Positions 58,500-64,000 of a stretch of DNA of 64,000 nucleotides are shown here, piece by piece (the first letter of the stretch is position 1; each line of letters starts with the position of its first letter). The stretch covers positions 51,628 to 115,627 of the forward strand of contig NZ_MSDF01000020.1 in the NCBI RefSeq assembly GCF_002022275.1, in the 5' to 3' direction. Origin of the DNA: Pseudomonas fluorescens (GTDB taxonomy: Bacteria; Pseudomonadota; Gammaproteobacteria; Pseudomonadales; Pseudomonadaceae). The notes below the pieces were generated by a model. That model was not told where the DNA came from. It saw only the letters and a program-made list of their open reading frames with translations, and did not search any database. The position numbers were made by a program, and so were the translations under genes.

Positions 58500-59840
58500 A
58501 TGGGAGAGTCCGTCACATTTACCGATAGCGACCGTCCTGTGGTGCTGTTGATTGACGCCCACCCGGATGTTTTGCACAGCCTGACGCAATTGCTGCGCCT
58601 GGAACCCTTCGAACTGCACAGCGCCACCTGCGCGGCTGACGCGCTGACCCTGCTGGCCAGCCAACCGGTCGACCTGGTGATGAGCGCCGCGCGCCTGCCG
58701 GACATCGACGGCGCCTCGCTGCTGGCGCATATCCACCAAGCCTACCCTCACACCGTGCGTATCCTGCTGACCGGCGAGACTGATTTGACGCTGATCGTCA
58801 AAGCCATCAACGAAGGCCAGATCTACCGCTACCTCAGCAAACCCTGGAATGACGAAGAGCTGCTGCTGGCGCTGCGCCAATCACTGGCTCATCAACATTC
58901 GGAGCGCGAACGCGGGCGCCTGGAACAGCTGATTCAGCAGCAGAACGATGAGCTCAAACAACTCAACGCCTCCCTTGAAAAGCGTGTGGCCGCGCGCACC
59001 AGCGAACTGCAGCAGACCGCCGACATGCTCGACCTCGCCTACGAAGAGCTCAAGCACAGCTACGCCACCGGCACCGAAGTGTTTTCGTTACTGGCCAACC
59101 TGCGCCTGCCACGGGCCAAGCAGACCAACCGGCAGATCATCGAACTGGTGCGCACCTGGTGTGTTTCCCATGGTGTGGACGAGGCGAGCAACCGCGACCT
59201 GACCATGGCGGCCGCGCTCTACAACATTGGCAAGCTGAGCTGGAGCGACAGCATGATGGCCTCGCCCTCGGACCTGTTGCACAGCTCCGACCGCGAGCGT
59301 TATCGCGCCTACGCCACGCAAAGTGAATCGCTGCTGATGACCCTGGAGCCGATGAAAGACGCCGCACGCCTGATCCGTCATCACCAGGAACGCTGGGATG
59401 GCAGCGGTTTTCCCGACCACCTCAAAGGCGAGGCGATTCCCGCCGGTTCGCGCCTGCTCAAACTGGCGGTGGATTTTATCGAGCTGCAAAAGGGCCTGAT
59501 CCTGGAACGCCAGATGAACAGCGACGAAGCGCTGCTGTACATCCGCAAATACGCCGGGCGGCTGTATGACCCTGAGATGGTCGAAGATTTTGTGCTGGTG
59601 TGCGCCACTTACCTCAATGACGTGACCCTGGGCGACCCGAATGTCAAAGTCCTCGGCACCCGCGAGCTGGAGGAGGGCATGGTGCTGGCGCGCAATTTGA
59701 ACGCGGATAACGGCATGTTGCTGCTCAATGCCGGCAAGGTCCTCAACCTGCCGCTGGTGGACAAGTTGATCGCCTTTGAAACCATGGAAGGCGCGCGGTA
59801 CAGCGTGTTTATCAAGGACACCGCTGTAATCCCGGGCTAA
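58500..59840 (+). CDS. Response-regulator-like protein with degenerate receiver and HD-GYP domains
   Basis: A 446-residue protein. A receiver-like domain spans residues 13-130, but the phosphoacceptor position is Ala63 (MSAARLPDIDG instead of SD-R-P). A coiled coil covers about 135-195. The HD-GYP-like C-terminal domain has YNIGK where HDIGK is expected and HHQERWDGSGFP later, so key metal ligands are missing. It probably acts as a non-catalytic signalling scaffold or c-di-GMP sensor. The ATG at 58500 with GAGG upstream is preferred to that at 58473. Confidence 0.85.
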   Translation: MGESVTFTDSDRPVVLLIDAHPDVLHSLTQLLRLEPFELHSATCAADALTLLASQPVDLVMSAARLPDIDGASLLAHIHQAYPHTVRILLTGETDLTLIVKAINEGQIYRYLSKPWNDEELLLALRQSLAHQHSERERGRLEQLIQQQNDELKQLNASLEKRVAARTSELQQTADMLDLAYEELKHSYATGTEVFSLLANLRLPRAKQTNRQIIELVRTWCVSHGVDEASNRDLTMAAALYNIGKLSWSDSMMASPSDLLHSSDRERYRAYATQSESLLMTLEPMKDAARLIRHHQERWDGSGFPDHLKGEAIPAGSRLLKLAVDFIELQKGLILERQMNSDEALLYIRKYAGRLYDPEMVEDFVLVCATYLNDVTLGDPNVKVLGTRELEEGMVLARNLNADNGMLLLNAGKVLNLPLVDKLIAFETMEGARYSVFIKDTAVIPG

Positions 59841-59854
59841 ATGCAGATTAAAAA

Positions 59855-59973
59855 TGTGAAAGCTGGCTTTTGTGGGAGCTGGCTTGCCTGCGATGCAAGC
59901 AACTCGGAGCATCAGGCAAACCGTGGAGATGCTATCGCAGGCAAGCCAGCTCCCACACAAGCCCGCTCCCACA
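59855..59973. repeat. Nested REPIN, left member of an inverted pair
   Basis: An inner REPIN (59871-59957, GTGGGAGCTGGCTTGC arms) lies within outer half-arms (TGTGAAAGCTGGCTT from 59855 and AAGCCCGCTCCCACA ending 59973). Its loop is the reverse complement of the loop in the element at 60973-61091, with few changes. Confidence 0.9.
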
Positions 59974-60035
59974 TTGGATTGCGGCGTGCCAGTTGGCATG
60001 TGATCCTTGCGCCTTTGTGTTCAAGGCGACCTTTA

Positions 60036-60443
60036 ATGACTTCTACCATCCGCATCGCCGCCGCCCTGTTGATCGGCAGCGACGGCCAAACCCTGCTGGT
60101 GCGCAAGCGCGGCACCCAGGCTTTCATGCAGCCCGGCGGCAAAATCGACGCGGGCGAGCAGCCAGCAGAAGCCCTTGCGCGTGAATTGCACGAAGAGCTG
60201 AATTTGCAGATCGAACCCAGTGACGCCATTTACCTCGGCAACTTTTCCGCTCCCGCCGCCAACGAACCGGGTTTCACCGTGGAAGCCGAGCTGTTCCAGG
60301 TGCATATCGACGTGCCGGTGACGCCCGCCGCTGAAATTGAAGAAGTGCGCTGGATCGACCCCGCCGGCGACGGTGGCCTGCAACTGGCCCCGCTGACGCG
60401 TGACTTGATCCTGCCGTTTTATCGCGCGTCCCTTACGGCATGA
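60036..60443 (+). CDS. NUDIX hydrolase
   Basis: A 135-residue pyrophosphohydrolase. The Nudix box begins GGKIDAGEQPAEALARELHE (34-53) and continues EELNL, matching Gx5Ex7REUxEExxU. The segment VRKRGTQAFMQPGG preceding it is typical of the family. The substrate is not predictable. The ATG at 60036 is used; the frame from 59841 would read through the REPIN. It overlaps the GNAT gene by 4 bp. Confidence 0.9.
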   Translation: MTSTIRIAAALLIGSDGQTLLVRKRGTQAFMQPGGKIDAGEQPAEALARELHEELNLQIEPSDAIYLGNFSAPAANEPGFTVEAELFQVHIDVPVTPAAEIEEVRWIDPAGDGGLQLAPLTRDLILPFYRASLTA

Positions 60444-60946
60444 TCATTCGCACCTTGGGCGCTGGCGATGCCGAAGCCTATCGAGCGCTGATGCTGGAGG
60501 CTTACGGCGCCTATCCCCAGGCGTTCACCTCCAGCGTTGCCGAGCGCGCCGCAATGCCGTTGAGCTGGTGGGAAAAGCGTGTGGACAACCCGCTGGATCA
60601 GTTGCTCGGCGGCTTTGAGGGCGCTGAGCTGGCCGGGATAGTCGGCCTGGCCTTTGAACCACGCGAGAAGGCCAGGCACAAGGTGACCTTGTTTGGCATG
60701 TACGTGACCGAGGCCCATCAGCACAAAGGGTTGGGCCGCCAGTTGGTCGAGGCGGCGCTCGCCGAGGCCCGCCAACACCCGCGTCTCAAGCTGATCCAGC
60801 TGACCGTCACCGCCGGCAACGACGCGGCGTTTGCGTTGTACCAGCGTTGCGGGTTTATCAGGTACGGCCTGGAGCCACTGGCGGTGCGGGTGGGTGAGGA
60901 TTACTTCGACAAGATCCACATGTGGCGCGAGTTGAAGACCGACTGA
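60440..60946 (+). CDS. GNAT-family N-acetyltransferase
   Basis: A 168-residue acetyltransferase. The acetyl-CoA pyrophosphate-binding segment is VTEAHQHKGLGRQLVEAAL (about 88-106) and the late QLTVTAGNDAAFALYQRCGF motif lies near 124-143. It acetylates an amine on a small molecule or protein; the target is unknown. It is translationally coupled to the NUDIX gene through an ATGA overlap. The two-gene unit is bracketed by inverted, nearly identical REPINs. Confidence 0.9.
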   Translation: MIIRTLGAGDAEAYRALMLEAYGAYPQAFTSSVAERAAMPLSWWEKRVDNPLDQLLGGFEGAELAGIVGLAFEPREKARHKVTLFGMYVTEAHQHKGLGRQLVEAALAEARQHPRLKLIQLTVTAGNDAAFALYQRCGFIRYGLEPLAVRVGEDYFDKIHMWRELKTD

Positions 60947-60972
60947 GATCCAACGCTGCAAACCCTGTTCAA

Positions 60973-61091
60973 TGTGGGAGCTGGCTTATGTGGGAGCTGG
61001 CTTGCCTGCGATGGGATCCCCACGGTTTGCCTGATGCACCGAGTTGCCTGCATCGCAGGCAAGCCAGCTCCCACACAAGCCAGTTCCTACA
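60973..61091. repeat. Nested REPIN, right member of an inverted pair
   Basis: The inner REPIN spans 60989-61075 and the outer half-arms 60973-60988 and 61076-61091. The loop contains CCCACGGTTTGCCTGATGCA and CCGAGTTGCCTGC, the inverted counterpart of the loop at 59855-59973. Confidence 0.9.
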
Positions 61092-61097
61092 GTGGGT

Positions 61098-62015
61098 CTA
61101 GCGAACTGCACTGACCCCATCCAGCGTCGAAAACGACGTGTCCTTGGCCGTCAGCAAAAAATCGCGCATATACGGCGCGTCCAGCATGTCCGCGCGGATC
61201 CCCGCATACAGCGTCGCAAACAAACCTTTTTCGCCCAACCGCTTGGCCTTCACGTAACCGCGCGAGCTGTATTCGTGCAATGCCCAATGCGGCATGCCGC
61301 ATACGCCACGGCCGCTGGCCACCAGTTGCATCATCATTACAGTCAACTCCGAGGTGCGCACCTGGGCGGGTTCTACGTCGGCGGGTTCCAGGAAGCGGGT
61401 GAAGATGTCCAGGCGGTCACGCTCCACCGGGTAGGTGATCAGGGTCTCGGTCAGCAGGTCTTCCGGCACGATGTACGATTTGTGCGCCAGCGCATGCTGG
61501 TTGGCGACGGCCAGCATGGCCTCATAAGTGAACAGCGGCACATAGGTGATGCCCGGCAGTTCCAGCGGGTCGGACGTCACCACCAGGTCGAGATCGCCAC
61601 GGGCCAGGGCCGGCAGCGGGGCGAAGGCGAAACCCGAGGCCAGGTCCAGCTCCACTTCGGGCCAGGCATCACGGAACTGGTCGATGGTCGGCATCAGCCA
61701 CTGGAAGCAACTGTGGCACTCGATCGCCATGTGCAAACGCCCGGCGGTGCCACCGGCCAACCGCGCGATATCGCGCTCGGCACCGCGCAGCAGCGGCAGG
61801 GTGGCGTCGGCCAGTTGCAGCAGGCGCAAACCGGCGCTGGTGAAACGCAGCGGCTTGGTCTTGCGCACGAACAGCTGCATGCCCAGGCGCTCTTCCAGCT
61901 CCTTGAACTGGTGGGACAGCGCCGATTGGGTCAGGTGCAGGCGCTCGGCGGCTTCCACCAGGCTATCGGCTTCGCGCAAGGCGTGCAGGGTCTTGAGGTG
62001 ACGGATTTCGAGCAC
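61098..62015 (-). CDS. metR: LysR-family methionine regulator MetR
   Basis: A 305-residue LysR regulator. The start MLEIRHLKTLHALREADSLV is close to E. coli MetR. The helix-turn-helix lies at about 17-45 (AAERLHLTQSALSHQFKELE), FVRKTKPLRFT follows, and the effector domain carries the MetR-typical IECHSCFQWLMP. MetR senses homocysteine and activates metE/metH-type genes. It is divergent from an exported hydrolase gene; no methionine gene is next to it in the window. Confidence 0.9.
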   Translation of the reverse strand: MLEIRHLKTLHALREADSLVEAAERLHLTQSALSHQFKELEERLGMQLFVRKTKPLRFTSAGLRLLQLADATLPLLRGAERDIARLAGGTAGRLHMAIECHSCFQWLMPTIDQFRDAWPEVELDLASGFAFAPLPALARGDLDLVVTSDPLELPGITYVPLFTYEAMLAVANQHALAHKSYIVPEDLLTETLITYPVERDRLDIFTRFLEPADVEPAQVRTSELTVMMMQLVASGRGVCGMPHWALHEYSSRGYVKAKRLGEKGLFATLYAGIRADMLDAPYMRDFLLTAKDTSFSTLDGVSAVR

Positions 62016-62197
62016 GGGCTCTCCATGAAGACAATTTGTGGCGAATGGGAATTGAGTGAGTTTGTCTCATGTTGCGGGGCGTGTCGACAATGACCGCCGG
62101 GCACTCTTCATTAAACTGTCATGGAAGTGTGGCAGCGCGCTTGAACAAACTTCATCAGACTCGCGCTCTACTGGGGTTCTGCGTTTCGGTGTTTTTC

Positions 62198-63217
62198 ATG
62201 CGCGTGTTGCTTTTACTGGCCACTCTATTGTTCGGCCTGCCGTCTTTTGCGGCTTCTCGATGTGATGTCAATGTCCCGACTCAAACAGTCGATCTGGCTC
62301 AGGTAAGCATTGCCTACCAGAGCATCGGCCGTGCATCCGACCCGGCGTTGTTGCTGGTGATGGGCCTGGGCGGGCAATTGATCCATTGGCCGGATGAAGT
62401 GGTGGTCGCCCTGTGCGAGCAAGGGTTCCGGGTGATTCGCTACGACAACCGAGACGTTGGCCTGTCAACCTGGCGCCAGGCGCCGGCCAGCGCCAACCTG
62501 ACCTTTGAAGTGCTGCGCTACAAGCTTGGCCTGCCGGTGGCGGCGCCATACACGCTGACCGACATGGCCGACGACGCCCTGGGGTTGATGGGCGCTTTGC
62601 AGATCCAGCAATTTCACGTGCTGGGCGCGAGCATGGGCGGCATGATCGCCCAGCACCTGGCGGCCATGGCGCCGCAACGGGTGGAAAGCCTGACGCTGGT
62701 GATGACCAGTTCCGGGGCCGAAGGCCTGCCGGCACCGAGTGCGGCGCTGGTGCAGTTACTGTCGCGGCGCAGCGCCCCGAATCGCGAAGTGGCGCTGGAG
62801 CAACAAGCCGATCTGCTGGCGGCGCTGGGCAGCCCCTACGTAAAAGATGATCGCCAGATGCTGCTGCACCAGGCGGCGCTGTCCTATGACCGCGCGTTCA
62901 ACCCCGACGGCGTGAAGCGCCAGATCATGGCAATCCTCGCCGAACAAAGCCGCGTGCCGTTGCTCAATCAGCTGCGCGTGCCGACGCTGGTGGTGCATGG
63001 CACGGCGGACCCGTTGTTGCCGGTGATGCACGGCGTGCATTTGGCGGCGCACATTCAGGGCAGCCAGCTGAAACTGATTCCCGGCATGGCGCATCGTTTC
63101 CAGGAAGCGTTCAAGGCGCCGCTGCTGACGGCGGTGTTGCCGTATCTCAAAGCTCATCGTGAAGATGCGGCGCACTGGGCGCAGATTGACTTGGGTGAGC
63201 CTTCGAAGGTGTTGTGA
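62198..63217 (+). CDS. Exported alpha/beta hydrolase
   Basis: A 339-residue hydrolase. A signal peptide (residues 1-18, LLLLATLLFGLPSFA) is predicted. The fold shows the oxyanion region VMGLGGQLIHWP, nucleophile Ser145 in GASMGG, acid in HGTADPLLP and His in PGMAHRF. This is the pattern of RdmC/esterase-like family members. The ATG at 62198 is chosen because longer frames place unrelated sequence before the signal. The ester or lactone substrate is unknown. Confidence 0.85.
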   Translation: MRVLLLLATLLFGLPSFAASRCDVNVPTQTVDLAQVSIAYQSIGRASDPALLLVMGLGGQLIHWPDEVVVALCEQGFRVIRYDNRDVGLSTWRQAPASANLTFEVLRYKLGLPVAAPYTLTDMADDALGLMGALQIQQFHVLGASMGGMIAQHLAAMAPQRVESLTLVMTSSGAEGLPAPSAALVQLLSRRSAPNREVALEQQADLLAALGSPYVKDDRQMLLHQAALSYDRAFNPDGVKRQIMAILAEQSRVPLLNQLRVPTLVVHGTADPLLPVMHGVHLAAHIQGSQLKLIPGMAHRFQEAFKAPLLTAVLPYLKAHREDAAHWAQIDLGEPSKVL

Positions 63218-63273
63218 AGTTGGTGTATCGTGGAGCTTTTGCGGCGCATTGACGCCAGCGAGGTCTCCTGGTC

Positions 63274-63927
63274 ATGAGTACTCCCCTGAAAATCGATTTC
63301 GTCAGTGATGTGTCGTGCCCCTGGTGCATCATCGGGCTGCGTGGGTTGACCGAAGCGCTCGATCAGCTTGGCGCTGAGGTGCAGGCCGAGATTCATTTTC
63401 AGCCGTTTGAGCTGAATCCGAATATGCCTGCAGAAGGGCAGAATATCGTCGAGCACATTACTGAAAAATACGGCTCCACCGCTGAGCAATCCCAGGCCAA
63501 CCGCGAGCGTATTCGCGACATGGGGGCTGCGTTGGGGTTTGCTTTTCGCACGGATGGGCAGAGCCGGATCTACAACACCTTCGATGCCCATCGTCTGCTG
63601 CATTGGGCCGGGCTTGAAGGTTTGCAGTACAACCTCAAGGAAGCGCTGTTCAAGGCTTACTTCAGTGATGGGCAGGATCCGTCCGACCACGCGACTCTGG
63701 CGATTATTGCTGAAAGTGTTGGGCTGGACATCACGCGGGCGGCTGAGATTCTGGCTTCTGATGAGTATGCGGCTGAGGTGCGGGAAGAGGAGCAACTGTG
63801 GGTTTCACGCGGCGTGACTTCGGTGCCTACCATCGTCTTTAACGATCAGTACGCCGTCAGCGGTGGGCAGCCGGCTGAAGCCTTTGTCGGGGCGATTCGG
63901 CAGATCATCAGTGAAGCCAAGGGGTGA
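63274..63927 (+). CDS. FrnE-type DsbA-family oxidoreductase
   Basis: A 217-residue thioredoxin-fold protein with the dithiol motif CPWC (C15, C18) at the N-terminus, an inserted helical domain, and the cis-Pro loop GVTSVPTIVFND near 184-195. Absence of a signal peptide places it in the cytoplasm, like FrnE and 2-hydroxychromene isomerase-like relatives. It would catalyse thiol-disulfide exchange or isomerise a glutathione adduct. It follows the hydrolase gene by 56 bp on the same strand. Confidence 0.9.
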   Translation: MSTPLKIDFVSDVSCPWCIIGLRGLTEALDQLGAEVQAEIHFQPFELNPNMPAEGQNIVEHITEKYGSTAEQSQANRERIRDMGAALGFAFRTDGQSRIYNTFDAHRLLHWAGLEGLQYNLKEALFKAYFSDGQDPSDHATLAIIAESVGLDITRAAEILASDEYAAEVREEEQLWVSRGVTSVPTIVFNDQYAVSGGQPAEAFVGAIRQIISEAKG

Positions 63928-63948
63928 GTTTTTGTCGGTGGGTATGGG

Positions 63949-64000
63949 TGTATATCCGTTGCTGCGGTAACGGCTGAGTATGGTTCCGCTCTTACAGCGG
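63949..64000. repeat. Start of a two-hairpin intergenic repeat (TATATCCGTTG family), cut by the window edge
   Basis: Two hairpins follow each other: CCGTT/AACGG (63956-63960 with 63969-63973) and CCGCT-CTTAC-AGCGG (63986-64000). Decayed parts of the same family occur at 36512-36575 and about 36781-36810. Confidence 0.65.

Noticed and set aside
1971..61091. Regularly shaped palindromes considered as a CRISPR array
   Set aside because: They are dispersed singly over 59 kb, each with two inverted arms, not tandem direct repeats with unique spacers; no cas genes are present.
62016..62197. MetR binding site sought in the metR-hydrolase gap
   Set aside because: A TGAAGACAATTTG stretch near 62024 is only a partial match to TGAA-N5-TTCA, so no site is called.
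1..64000. tRNA, rRNA or known small RNA genes
   Set aside because: No cloverleaf with TTC-arm sequence or other RNA gene was recognised in the gaps by eye; a covariance-model scan would be needed to exclude them.

Overview
The window is a chromosomal segment of a Pseudomonas, most likely of the P. fluorescens group. The evidence is the high GC content, the typical Pseudomonas housekeeping blocks, and many dispersed REP/REPIN palindromes with cores such as GTGGGAGCTGGCTTGC and GTGGGAGCGGGCTTGC. No tRNA, rRNA, CRISPR array, prophage or complete IS element was seen. Most of the window is core genome; the clearest accessory block is about 27.4-36.5 kb.

Layout. 0-2 kb: end of an iron-uptake gene set (PepSY-like tail, DUF3325) with a FecI-type sigma factor and FecR anti-sigma factor. 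2-11 kb: glutaredoxin, nucleoid proteins NdpA/YejK and HupN, rlmF, valS, a small conserved protein, holC and pepA. 11-13.5 kb: lptF-lptG for LPS export. 13.6-19.7 kb: lepA-lepB-rnc-era-recO-pdxJ. 20-24.7 kb: multicopper oxidase, tadA, cmoB, cmoA, a lysoplasmalogenase and a chagasin-like protease-inhibitor lipoprotein. 24.9-27.3 kb: a second Lon protease (AsrA type).

27.5-36.5 kb: a GntR-type regulator with two winged-helix domains, divergent from eight genes read in one direction. These encode an amidase-signature hydrolase, a NodB-fold cyclic-imide-hydrolase-like enzyme, an MFS carrier, two short-chain dehydrogenases, a 98-residue CxxC protein, a COG0523 metallochaperone GTPase and a periplasmic-binding-protein-like protein without a signal peptide. 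The last three overlap by 4 bp each. This is the best candidate for an undescribed system: uptake and hydrolysis of an imide/amide compound with redox steps and its own metal-delivery module. The substrate is unknown.

37-47 kb: a membrane c-di-GMP phosphodiesterase, PQQ glucose dehydrogenase, a ZnuD-type receptor behind a Zur-like box, VF530, a Pr6Pr membrane protein, and a YqjI/YqjH-like PadR regulator with siderophore-interacting protein. 47-58 kb: an unusual class A PBP, an amino-acid permease with a structured leader, an OpgC-like acyltransferase, an FMN glutamate-synthase-like protein, a LuxR regulator, a nitrilase-superfamily hydrolase, an APC permease, and zinc-independent ribosomal protein L31 behind a second Zur-like box. 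58-64 kb: a degenerate HD-GYP response regulator, NUDIX and GNAT genes flanked by inverted nested REPINs, metR, an exported alpha/beta hydrolase and a FrnE-type DsbA protein.

Zinc homeostasis recurs (ZnuD, L31 type B, COG0523 GTPase), and REPINs fill many of the gaps at gene 3' ends. Family assignments come from recognising motifs in the translated sequence; no database search was run.
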